NCBI GenBank assembly: GCA_021404565.1
Contig: JAAWWF010000008.1
Location: forward strand, 62,001-126,000
Direction of reading: 5' to 3'
Origin: Roseivirga sp.
Lineage (GTDB): Bacteria > Bacteroidota > Bacteroidia > Cytophagales > Cyclobacteriaceae
Length of the DNA: 64,000 bases
This document shows, in pieces, positions 27,019 to 35,008 of the stretch (positions are counted from its first letter, which is position 1; each line of letters begins with the position of its first letter). The notes under the pieces were generated by a model. The model was not told where the DNA came from. It saw only the letters and a list, made by a program, of their open reading frames with translations, and did not search any database. The position numbers and the translations under genes were made by a program.

Positions 27019-29712
27019 TTATGCTATGTTAAGTTGAAATACCTGGCGACCTGATTTTACGAATTCCTGCTTCGTTTTGTCATCACCAAACGGAGCCTCT
27101 CCTTCACCAATTTTGTACATAATATTGGTGGGGATGGCGATAAAGAGACAGGTCACATCAAGGAATGTAAGTTCGCTGCCGGTGATGTCTCGGTAAATAC
27201 TCGAAATGATCGGAATTTTCCATTCCTGATTTAAGCCTACCTTGGCCACCTCAATCAGGGCTATCAGCGAGCTGAGGAGCAAATCGATCAGTTGCTTTAC
27301 CAGGAACAGGGCAAAACCCGCTAACTTTTGGGCCAGCATTTTAAGAAAGTCTCCGAAGGTCATTTTACCCTGAACCACGCTCTGAAAGGCATCTCCAATC
27401 ATGCTGATTTGCTGCATAAACCCTTCTCCTAATTGGGCGAAAATGGGTTCGGCATCACTGATAAACCTGGCGAATACATCAGAAAACTCAGTGGGCATGG
27501 TAGAAATTTTGCCTTCCTTGCTGTTCTGAATCGAATCCTTTTTAGAATTCAACCAGCTGGATCGGGGATCGGCATCACCTTCGTTTTCGTCACCTTCTCC
27601 CACATCCAGATTGCTGATGCCACTGGGCAGATTATTGAGCTCGGGAGAAAAATTATCAATGGCCTTACTCAATTCCTTATCCAGGAAAGTTCTGATATCG
27701 GCTACACCATCACGCAAGCTCTCAATGGCCGCATTGGTATATTCTTTAAAAGCATCCTTGGTGTCGAGTATAGATTGCCAGTCGAACAAGAAAGCCAGGA
27801 ACTCGAAAAGGTCTTTGAAAGCCACCGCTATGGCCTCGAAAACCTTCTGGATAAAGCTACCGATCTCATGCAGGGTTTTAACAATCCAGTTGAAGATCTG
27901 CTCACCAATTTTAATAATGAACTTAAAGCCCTCCTTAATTTTCTCAATCACGAAGCTGAAAGCCTTTTTTACGCCATCCCAGGCAGAATGCAAGAAATCT
28001 CCAAGGGTATGTCCGCCCTGGGCCAGAGGTGCTGTGGTGGTAATACCCACACCGCCTCCCACAGCTGAGAATTCAGTACGTTTGAAGTTTGCGGTGGATT
28101 CGCTTCTTAAGTCCTTAGCAGCACTCACCAGGCCTTGTATGCCCTTGGCGGCTTCTTTCAGCATTTTGGGGTCAGTACCCTCGGCCACCAAATGACTACC
28201 ATCGGGTAGGAGGGCATCTGCCAGGGCATCTCCGGAAGGAGCCTGTTCTTCCAGGCGTTCCAGCACCTTGTCAGTAAGGTTAATGGCAATTTCACCATCT
28301 AAGAAATCGGCACCAAGGATAAGTCTGGAGGATGCTATATCTCTTACAGGGCAAATCACCGTGAATTCCGGTACCATGCTCAACTCCACTTCTACTTCGT
28401 GATCAGGGCCGATATGATAGCTCTTGCTGTCTACGTAAACGAATAGATTGGATTCAGCCTTCAGTTTTACTTTCAGACCATGAAAAGTCCTGAGCCGGGT
28501 CTGAGTGCTAAACCGGATATGGGCCGAATAGGATTCGACCGTTTTAAGACTGTCGGCTGCATGAACGGATAGTTTATGGGTGTTCCACAGCGTGGTCACG
28601 CTGTCTTGCCAAAGGCGTGTAAGCTCGCTGCCAAACCGGGTGCTGAGTGAAAAGACCTGATTTTGAACATTCGGTCCTTTCAGGCAGCTGAATTGATCGG
28701 CATTTTTAGCCATCACCAGCGGCTCGGTCCATGGGCCTGTTTCAAAAGCAGCCGTCTCCTGGTTGAAGAACCGATTGGTGCAGTAGTGCAGGCCTTTGTC
28801 ATTGAGGCTCCAGATACTGCGCTCAGCACCATGTCCTGCGGCTTTTATTTTTCTGATCTCACCTCCGGGAACTGTCGGAACTTCATTCAGGTGAAAACCC
28901 CGTCCATCAGCGTGGCCGACAAATTCATATACCTTTTCTCCGGCTACATAAAGCATGTCCTGGCCATCTTCCCCTTCCAGCAGGGCAAAGCAGTTCATGG
29001 GCTCTCCTGATTTAAGCCGGGCCTTAGTGGTTTGTTTGGGGAATTGCGGAATGGGAAAAGACTGGTACAACATGTGCGTTTTACCTGCCATATCATACAG
29101 CAAAAAGAGCCCGTTCGTATTCTGGAAATTCCCCAGCTCAAACTGCCTGATTTCCACAGCATTCTCCGGAAGCGTATAAGGCTTCTGCTCATCCGACTGA
29201 AGGTCTATGAGGTAATAAAGGGCGTCCTTTTCCGCTTCTTTGGTGGCATAAAGTGCATGCTCTGTTCCAAGAGATACCTTGTTGATGACCTCACCTGCCG
29301 TAGCAGGAGACCAGCTGTCCCACTTAATCCGTCTTTCGAGCCTTTCAAAGTTGGTACGGGCTAGCTTCATTTCTCTTGAAATCCAGACTTTGTTGTCCTC
29401 TACCTTCGCAATGCGAAAAGATTCTTCTTCAGAGTCATACTCAATCTCGAATGAGGCCACTTTGCCTGTGGAGAGTTCCAGCTTTATCCATCCTGATTCA
29501 GATCCTTCAGTTCTGAGGATACCTTGTAGTTTTCCGTCTTTGTCCAGGCAAAAGAGCAGGGGTCTTTCCGGGGCCACCATAAGTGATTGTATATCTTCGC
29601 CAGCTTCTATGGATGATTCCGGGAAGTAGTTGTTCATCAGCTCACTGTAAAAATCCACTTTTACTTTGTCAGCCTTACTGATTTGTTGACTTGGATCTAT
29701 TGCTAAACTCAT
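27019..29712 (-). CDS. Large propeller-like / amphipathic-helix protein, 897 aa
   Basis: Residues about 30-400 form repeated beta blocks (RPLLFCLDKDGKLQGIL, FLLYDMAGKTHMLYQSFP, RSIWSLNDKGLHYC) like a propeller. About 400-500 is Ig-like (SYSAHIRF, NLFVYVDSKSYHIG). About 567-697 is a long amphipathic region (FLHSAWDGVKKAFSFV, FIIKIGEQIFNWIVKT, LFDWQSILDTKDAF). About 797-826 is strongly hydrophobic (GFALFLVKQLIDLLLSSL). No signal peptide. Its start overlaps the copy-A stop as ATGA. I recall similar uncharacterised proteins in bacteria and fungi, unverified. A membrane-inserting role is inference. Confidence 0.8.
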   Translation of the reverse strand: MSLAIDPSQQISKADKVKVDFYSELMNNYFPESSIEAGEDIQSLMVAPERPLLFCLDKDGKLQGILRTEGSESGWIKLELSTGKVASFEIEYDSEEESFRIAKVEDNKVWISREMKLARTNFERLERRIKWDSWSPATAGEVINKVSLGTEHALYATKEAEKDALYYLIDLQSDEQKPYTLPENAVEIRQFELGNFQNTNGLFLLYDMAGKTHMLYQSFPIPQFPKQTTKARLKSGEPMNCFALLEGEDGQDMLYVAGEKVYEFVGHADGRGFHLNEVPTVPGGEIRKIKAAGHGAERSIWSLNDKGLHYCTNRFFNQETAAFETGPWTEPLVMAKNADQFSCLKGPNVQNQVFSLSTRFGSELTRLWQDSVTTLWNTHKLSVHAADSLKTVESYSAHIRFSTQTRLRTFHGLKVKLKAESNLFVYVDSKSYHIGPDHEVEVELSMVPEFTVICPVRDIASSRLILGADFLDGEIAINLTDKVLERLEEQAPSGDALADALLPDGSHLVAEGTDPKMLKEAAKGIQGLVSAAKDLRSESTANFKRTEFSAVGGGVGITTTAPLAQGGHTLGDFLHSAWDGVKKAFSFVIEKIKEGFKFIIKIGEQIFNWIVKTLHEIGSFIQKVFEAIAVAFKDLFEFLAFLFDWQSILDTKDAFKEYTNAAIESLRDGVADIRTFLDKELSKAIDNFSPELNNLPSGISNLDVGEGDENEGDADPRSSWLNSKKDSIQNSKEGKISTMPTEFSDVFARFISDAEPIFAQLGEGFMQQISMIGDAFQSVVQGKMTFGDFLKMLAQKLAGFALFLVKQLIDLLLSSLIALIEVAKVGLNQEWKIPIISSIYRDITGSELTFLDVTCLFIAIPTNIMYKIGEGEAPFGDDKTKQEFVKSGRQVFQLNIA

Positions 29713-31472
29713 GATGCTGCGTTTTCAGTTTCCATTACCGGGGCATAAGCGATATCATAGGCGATGATATCCTTATCCGGGATATGCCTCAGGTTTTTAA
29801 AAGTGTAAATTTTGCCCAGGGGGAGTATGACCTTGTTGGTTTGGTTTAGTACATCCAGGTCAGCCAGGGTGGCTACTAACTCGTTACCTGCAATTGCGGA
29901 GTCTTTGCCCAGATCTACCGCAATGGCATTGACAATTCCACGGATGATCTGAATGACTCCACCGAAAATGGTGAGCATTACGTTGAGGAAAACAGTGCCG
30001 GCATCTCCTTCGAAAAGGTTGGGACTCTTATCAAAGGCTATATTCGGGGCCGTAAATTCATGTTCAAGGCTGAATTGACCTTCCTGGGCTGCTTTCACCT
30101 GAAAGTCTAAATAACCTACGGACCCGACCTTGTCAATGTCTCCTTTGGTGTGCTGCCCGGCAGTAGAAAGGGTGGCATGATGAATCTCCCAGTCTTTGCC
30201 AATGTGTACCCCGACCCGGATCCTCACTTCAATCTTATAGCGTACGGAGATACCAGAGTCATGAGCATTGTTTTGTATTGACTCGCGTGTAATGGTATAG
30301 GTAGAGTCGATCGTGTCATTCACCTTATGCTTATCATGCTTCAGGCCCACCATAACACCATCTTTGAAGCCTCCGTTTCTCTCAACACCCTGGGCTTCGA
30401 ACTGAGCAGTTACAAATTCATCCAGAGAGTGGATGTAGGTCTGAAAATGGTCCTTTTGTATAGCGAATACGCCATCCATGGTAGAAGAGGTGTCCTTGCC
30501 GGATTCGATCAGGCTATGGGGTAGTACCCCGGTGTTTTGATCATAGGGAGGTACCCGGTTGTTCAGCATCATTAAAAAGTTAAAAGCGCTGAATTCACCC
30601 GGAACCGGTGTTTCAGGGTCCATCTGTGAACTGTAGGAAGTAGAGAAGTTCAGTGATGTGGGTTGAAACATGGCTGGTTCGGAGCTACTGATCTTTCGCC
30701 TTGAAACACCATAACCCAGTACATAAGGATTGTCACTGCCTGCCAGGGTCTGATCGAAGTAGTTTTTGACAGATACCTGTAAGGGCAGAGCCGCTTCTTC
30801 AGGGAAATTGCTTCTGCCCGGATCGAATGAGATGATGTTGGCATTCTCAAAATTCAGGAAGAGGCTTTCTATCGTGAAATCATCATCGCTCAGGCCACTC
30901 TCTCTAATCACAGTATCCATTTCTTCCTGTGCTTTCAGCACCATCCGGTCTTTGGTGATCTGAAGCTTGCCAATAGGGACCTCAAAGGCATACACACAAT
31001 TCTTAAGATCAAATTCAGTTACTTCAGTAAGAGAGTTGGTACGGTATAGCAACCTGCCGCTTCTAAAGGCTATGTTGAGAATCAGCGATTGGGTGTTCTG
31101 GTCCAGGATGTTGATGGTAGGTGCCTTGATAGAGGCGTCCCAGCCGAGATCGAAATCGGCATTTGCGGCCTTTAACTGACCTGTAAGAGTTCCTATTTCA
31201 CCAAAATCCTGATCCTCAAACGCATCGGCAATTTGTTCCTGTAAGTCCACCCAGAGATCTATCTTATCATTGAATGCAGATTCATTTTCCGCAGTTCTCA
31301 GCAGGGCAAAAGGATCACCCTTTTTACCGCGGTTATTCACATTGCCCATGAGCACCGCCCAGTCTCTGTGAATCACCCTGCCCCGATGAAGCTGATGAAA
31401 CTGGTAGTTAATGGTGTTTTGAGATAGCCCCAGCACCATGTCATAATGCGCCAGTGTTTGATTCCCCGTCAT
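29709..31472 (-). CDS. P47/TULIP-like protein of unknown function, copy A
   Basis: 587 aa from the ATG at 31472, which aligns with the starts of copies B and C; a start at 31514 would add 14 residues. Landmarks: LAHYDMVLGLSQNTIN, FDLGWDASIKAPTI, LQITKDRMVLKAQEEMD, DDFTIESLFLNFENA, LGYGVSR, FQPTSLNFSTSYSS, FNFLMMLNNR, ILPLGKIYTFKNLR and the closing YDIAYAPV. A hydrophobic run is present near residues 500-520. No signal peptide. It heads the operon and overlaps the 897-aa gene by four bases. Possible TULIP/P47 fold, low certainty. Confidence 0.82.
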   Translation of the reverse strand: MTGNQTLAHYDMVLGLSQNTINYQFHQLHRGRVIHRDWAVLMGNVNNRGKKGDPFALLRTAENESAFNDKIDLWVDLQEQIADAFEDQDFGEIGTLTGQLKAANADFDLGWDASIKAPTINILDQNTQSLILNIAFRSGRLLYRTNSLTEVTEFDLKNCVYAFEVPIGKLQITKDRMVLKAQEEMDTVIRESGLSDDDFTIESLFLNFENANIISFDPGRSNFPEEAALPLQVSVKNYFDQTLAGSDNPYVLGYGVSRRKISSSEPAMFQPTSLNFSTSYSSQMDPETPVPGEFSAFNFLMMLNNRVPPYDQNTGVLPHSLIESGKDTSSTMDGVFAIQKDHFQTYIHSLDEFVTAQFEAQGVERNGGFKDGVMVGLKHDKHKVNDTIDSTYTITRESIQNNAHDSGISVRYKIEVRIRVGVHIGKDWEIHHATLSTAGQHTKGDIDKVGSVGYLDFQVKAAQEGQFSLEHEFTAPNIAFDKSPNLFEGDAGTVFLNVMLTIFGGVIQIIRGIVNAIAVDLGKDSAIAGNELVATLADLDVLNQTNKVILPLGKIYTFKNLRHIPDKDIIAYDIAYAPVMETENAAS

Positions 31473-31643
31473 ATCGAATGGTTTTGTTGTTTTTTGAAAA
31501 AATGTGGTGTACAAATCATTACAGTAATCTCTGGTTTGAGACCAAGTCTGTCAAAACTTGTGTCTGGTAATAATTTTAAAAATAGATTGTGTTTTGGTTG
31601 TATTAAGTAGACTTAAAGATGGGAGAATTTGGAAGAGAAGACC

Positions 31644-31683
31644 ATACGTACCGCTACGTAAATACGTACGTAGTGGTACGTAT
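31644..31683. promoter_or_regulatory. Near-perfect 17-bp inverted repeat rich in TACGTA
   Basis: ATACGTACCGCTACGTA is followed after 6 nt by TACGTAGTGGTACGTAT; the arms match at 16 of 17 positions. It lies about 170 bp upstream of the copy-A start. A candidate operator or cruciform. Confidence 0.65.
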
Positions 31684-31694
31684 ATTAAACCTTA

Positions 31695-31722
31695 ATTATG
31701 CAGTAGCTAAATATTGCATAAT
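31695..31722. repeat. Inverted repeat ATTATGCA/TGCATAAT
   Basis: Perfect 8-bp arms separated by 12 nt, 11 bp after the TACGTA repeat. Confidence 0.6.
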
Positions 31723-31728
31723 CAGACG

Positions 31729-31786
31729 ATTTGAAAATCCATGAGTTATCTTAAGAATATCAAAACCAAAATGGTGATTTTCAAAT
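31729..31786. repeat. Inverted repeat ATTTGAAAATC/GATTTTCAAAT
   Basis: Perfect 11-bp arms separated by 36 nt, extended by AGAC/GTCT with a one-base offset. The right arm overlaps the 14-mer AAAATGGTGATTTT shared with 3558-3571. Confidence 0.6.
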
Positions 31787-31834
31787 GTCTGGTTCTGATG
31801 TATAAAATCAGGGTCATGACAGTATCGTCAAGAG

Positions 31835-31907
31835 TTAACCCTGGCAAAATGCTGATTACCAGCATTTTCGCCAATTATTCATTTTTCTAATGAATAATGC
31901 GGGTTAA
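31835..31907. repeat. Nested inverted repeats able to form a three-way junction
   Basis: Outer arms TTAACCC (31835-31841) and GGGTTAA (31901-31907) enclose two perfect hairpins: AAAATGCTG/CAGCATTTT (31846-31868, 5-nt loop) and ATTATTCATT/AATGAATAAT (31874-31898, 5-nt loop). Every stem is exact. Confidence 0.7.
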
Positions 31908-32006
31908 AGCCACTGACAAAACCTCAGTCGGACGGTACGTCAGACTGTTCAAGGAAAGCGGTTAGTGATAATGGCTCCAGCTCCTTTCTTATCCTGACCT
32001 CCCACG

Positions 32007-32034
32007 CTCAGAGTCACTCGCAGCGGACTCTGAG
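32007..32034. repeat. Palindrome CTCAGAGTC/GACTCTGAG, copy 1
   Basis: 9-bp perfect arms with a 10-nt loop. A second copy is at 33533-33564, on the other side of the TetR-SDR pair. Confidence 0.7.
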
Positions 32035-32077
32035 TATTCTAATCAAGATTCTATCATGGAAGGGAACTAAAAAACGA

Positions 32078-32091
32078 ACAAACTTGTCTGT
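32078..32091. promoter_or_regulatory. TetR operator candidate 1
   Basis: ACAAACTTGTCTGT, an imperfect palindrome, 28 bp before the TetR start. It matches the perfect palindrome at 32696-32709 at 13 of 14 positions. Suggests autoregulation. Confidence 0.7.
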
Positions 32092-32118
32092 TTTCTGAAA
32101 ATCATCTATCATTGCGTT

Positions 32119-32676
32119 ATGAGTGGAAAGCTTCCTGTCAAAGAAAGACTTGTACAAACCGCCTCGGAACTCTTCTATGAGAAGGGCTATAACCGTACAG
32201 GGATCAACGAGATACTGGAAAAGTCAGAGGTAGCCAAAGCGAGTATGTATCAGCACTTTCGGTCAAAGGAGGAGATATGTCTGGCCTATCTGCAGCGAAT
32301 GGATGCTGCATTTATCCATGACCTCAAAACCTACCTGGACGATAGAAAGGAAGGAAAAGAGCGGGTTATCGGCCTTTTTGATTTCCTGAAAGACTTCTAT
32401 TACCAGGACGGATTTCGGGGCTGTTGGTGCCTGAACACCGTTTCTGAGATCCCTAAGGACGATGAGCAAATCAATGGAGAGATCAAAAAACAGAAAAACA
32501 ACTTCCGTGCTTTTATTCAGAAGGTAGTAAGAGAAAACCTGCAGGTGAGCAATGAAAAGAGACTGGCCGACAGACTCTACCTGCTCTATGAAGGTGCCAT
32601 TGCCGAAAGTCAGGTGCACATGGAAGTATGGCCGATAGAAGAGGCCCGGCAAGTGGCTCAGATAATCATTCAGTAA
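32119..32676 (+). CDS. TetR/AcrR family transcriptional regulator
   Basis: 185 aa. The N-terminal HTH spans about residues 8-55, with LVQTASELFYEKGYNRTGINEIL and VAKASMYQHFRSKEEI, the classic TetR sequence; the rest is the helical ligand-binding and dimer domain. Near-identical palindromes stand before this gene (32078) and before the SDR gene (32696), so it most likely represses itself and the SDR gene until an effector binds. Effector unknown, perhaps an SDR substrate. Confidence 0.92.
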   Translation: MSGKLPVKERLVQTASELFYEKGYNRTGINEILEKSEVAKASMYQHFRSKEEICLAYLQRMDAAFIHDLKTYLDDRKEGKERVIGLFDFLKDFYYQDGFRGCWCLNTVSEIPKDDEQINGEIKKQKNNFRAFIQKVVRENLQVSNEKRLADRLYLLYEGAIAESQVHMEVWPIEEARQVAQIIIQ

Positions 32677-32695
32677 AAAATTTTCAATAATACAT

Positions 32696-32709
32696 ACAGA
32701 CTTGTCTGT
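32696..32709. promoter_or_regulatory. TetR operator candidate 2
   Basis: ACAGAC-TT-GTCTGT, a perfect 6-bp-arm palindrome 27 bp before the SDR start, matching the site upstream of tetR. Confidence 0.75.
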
Positions 32710-32735
32710 TCATAATTCTAAAACAAAACATAATC

Positions 32736-33497
32736 ATGAATCAATTTGAAGGAAAAGTAGCCATCGTAGTAGGAGGTAGCAGCGGCATAGGTCGCGTCAC
32801 CACAGAACTCTTAATAGCAGGAGGAGCGTCAGTCCATGTAGTAGGTACCAACGAGACCAAGCTCAGTGCGGTTAAATCTGCTAATGGCGATCCTGTAACC
32901 ACACATCAGGTGGACATCACCAATGCTGTGGCAGTTGAAGAACTAATCAATACTATCAACGACCTGGATGTCTTAGACTACCTGGTCAATGCTTCGGGTA
33001 TTTTTGGCCCAAAAGCATTTCTGGATCATACGGTAGCAGATTATGATGCGTATCAGGACCTGAACAGGGGTTTCTATTTTATCACACAAGCTGTGGCCAG
33101 GAAAATGGTAGCTACAGGTGGTGGTGCTATGGTGAATGTAGGTTCTATGTGGGCGAAACAAGCAGTAAAGGCTACACCTTCTTCAGCATATTCGATGCAA
33201 AAGGCGGGTTTGCACTCCCTTACACAACACCTGGCCATGGAGCTGGCAGATCATAACATTAGGGTCAATGCAGTCTCTCCGGCCGTGGTAGCCACACCGG
33301 TATATGAGTCAGTATTTGGTGGTGCAGATGCTGCAGCAGAGGCCTTGACCGGGTTTAATGGTTTCCACCCGATTGGCCGTATCGGTCAGGCTGGTGATGT
33401 AGCGCAGACCATTGCTTTCTTACTCTCTGATAAGGCCGTCTGGGTTACAGGTGCTATCTGGGATGTAGATGGCGGTGTGATGGCTGGCAGAAGCTAG
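32736..33497 (+). CDS. Short-chain dehydrogenase/reductase (SDR)
   Basis: 253 aa, classical SDR. Cofactor motif GGSSGIG (13-19; the usual TG is GG here), structural motif NASG (85-88), catalytic Ser137 with Tyr152 and Lys156 in YSMQK, and a C-terminal DVDGGVMAG. It oxidises or reduces a small alcohol or ketone with NAD(P). It follows the TetR gene on the same strand with an operator copy between them, so it is the probable target of that regulator. Confidence 0.93.
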   Translation: MNQFEGKVAIVVGGSSGIGRVTTELLIAGGASVHVVGTNETKLSAVKSANGDPVTTHQVDITNAVAVEELINTINDLDVLDYLVNASGIFGPKAFLDHTVADYDAYQDLNRGFYFITQAVARKMVATGGGAMVNVGSMWAKQAVKATPSSAYSMQKAGLHSLTQHLAMELADHNIRVNAVSPAVVATPVYESVFGGADAAAEALTGFNGFHPIGRIGQAGDVAQTIAFLLSDKAVWVTGAIWDVDGGVMAGRS

Positions 33498-33532
33498 TGT
33501 TAAATAGGCGAGAAATCTCGCTTATAACCTCC

Positions 33533-33564
33533 GCTCAGAGTCATTGCTCTGCAAGACTCTGAGC
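33533..33564. repeat. Palindrome GCTCAGAGTC/GACTCTGAGC, copy 2
   Basis: Perfect 10-bp arms with a 12-nt loop, between the SDR and P450 genes. Same core as 32007-32034. May act as a dispersed repeat; no T-run follows, so it is not a standard terminator. Confidence 0.7.
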
Positions 33565-33634
33565 ACAACATGGTAGTCAGTTTCCCAGGTGAATCTCTCT
33601 GAGGCTGTTTAATAATCCCTATTATTACCCGGCA

Positions 33635-34897
33635 ATGGAAGAGGTGCCTTTCAAGTCACATTTTTTACTGGGACATACCCCGCATTTTGCCCGTGACACC
33701 AGGGGCTTTGTACTGACTTGTGCGGAAAAGGGGATGTCCATGGCCAGGGCCCGCATTGCCTTCCGGAATTTCGTGATCCTGCTGGACCCGAAAGCAATCG
33801 GGCATGTGGTGCAGAAAAACCATCGGGCATATGAAAAGAGCTTTGCCTATCGGGGGCTTAAAGAGTTTCTCGGGAATGGATTGCTCACTGCGGAGGGCAA
33901 AATCTGGCTTGATAACAGACGGAAACTTCAACGGGGCTTTCACAGAGATATCATCGATGGGCTGGAGCAGCGCATGGAGTCCGTAGTCGCAAATAAGCTT
34001 AAAAAGCTTCAGCCAAATGACACCTTGGAATTACAACCCCTCTTTCTAGAATGGACCCGAGACATTCTGCTGAATTGTTTGTTCGAGCTTAATCCTGATG
34101 AGCTGTCGCATATGGATGATATGCATCGCCACCTCTGGTTTTTGAGAAATTATGCGAACGACCGGATGAAGAAGCCATTTATGGCTCCTGCTTCGTGGCC
34201 CACTCGAACGAACCGAGGATTCAAAAAGGCAGTTACCTCATTGCAGACCATGATTCTGGAAATATTTCGCTTGTCTACAGTTCAGGGTACCGGTTGTGTC
34301 CTGGTAAGGGAAATGCTGCAGGCGAGGGAGTCGGGGGGATGGACTGATCAACAAATATTTGACGAGATCGTCACACTTTTTCTGGCGGGACAGGAGACCA
34401 CAACAAATGCCATGATTTTTCTGGTCCATAGTCTTTTGGAAAATCCAGGGGTGCTGAACCGTATTGAAGATGAGAAGGACCCACTCTCATGGAAAGAGGT
34501 AATACAGGAGGTATTGAGAATGTATCCACCTGTGTGGGCTGTAAGCAGAGAGGCGGTTGCGGATGACAAAATACTGGACGAACCCATTGCCAAAGGAGAT
34601 ACGGTGTTTTTAAGCATTTACGCAATGCACCGGCATCCGGCTTATTGGGAAGATCCTGATAGTTTCAAGCCTGACAGGTATTTGAAGCCTTACCCAAAGG
34701 AGGCTTATATGCCATTTGGCCTTGGTCCGCGAATGTGTATTGGTAACCATTTTGCCTTGATGGAAATGGAAGTAATGGCGCGAAGACTATTTGGTGCTTT
34801 TCGCTTTGAAGATGCCAATACAGCGCCCATGGAGCTCATTACGCCCATGACTCTGGGGCCTAAAGAGCCCTTTAAGGTAAGACTGAAGGCCTTGTAA
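33635..34897 (+). CDS. Cytochrome P450
   Basis: 420 aa, soluble bacterial P450. I-helix oxygen-binding motif AGQETT (251-256), K-helix ExxR in EVLRMYP (Glu292, Arg295), and the heme loop PFGLGPRMCIG with the thiolate ligand Cys368. All key residues are intact. It would mono-oxygenate a hydrophobic substrate with electrons from a separate ferredoxin system, which is not encoded nearby. It lies 137 bp after the SDR gene; a shared pathway is possible but unproven. Confidence 0.95.
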   Translation: MEEVPFKSHFLLGHTPHFARDTRGFVLTCAEKGMSMARARIAFRNFVILLDPKAIGHVVQKNHRAYEKSFAYRGLKEFLGNGLLTAEGKIWLDNRRKLQRGFHRDIIDGLEQRMESVVANKLKKLQPNDTLELQPLFLEWTRDILLNCLFELNPDELSHMDDMHRHLWFLRNYANDRMKKPFMAPASWPTRTNRGFKKAVTSLQTMILEIFRLSTVQGTGCVLVREMLQARESGGWTDQQIFDEIVTLFLAGQETTTNAMIFLVHSLLENPGVLNRIEDEKDPLSWKEVIQEVLRMYPPVWAVSREAVADDKILDEPIAKGDTVFLSIYAMHRHPAYWEDPDSFKPDRYLKPYPKEAYMPFGLGPRMCIGNHFALMEMEVMARRLFGAFRFEDANTAPMELITPMTLGPKEPFKVRLKAL

Positions 34898-35008
34898 ACC
34901 TCCTGTGTTTGCTTTTGTACCAAGCTGAATCTGATTGAATGGGTTGTGAGGGGCTGATCATTATCAAATATCCCTAATTGAGTTTTCGAAAATCAAAAAC
35001 TCAAAATC

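Larger units (their letters stand above)
31473..32118. other. Structured gene-free region upstream of the toxin-like cluster
   Basis: About 645 bp without a gene, between the minus-strand cluster and the plus-strand TetR gene. Six inverted repeats lie in a row: 31644-31683, 31695-31722, 31729-31786, the nested set 31835-31907, and the CTCAGAGTC palindrome 32007-32034. The TetR site is at 32078-32091. Promoters for both directions must lie here, but I saw no convincing -7/-33 pair. Confidence 0.7.

Noticed and set aside
31835-31907. Integron attC or phage attachment site
   Set aside because: The nested hairpins are attractive, but there is no integrase gene nearby and no conserved attC core was seen.
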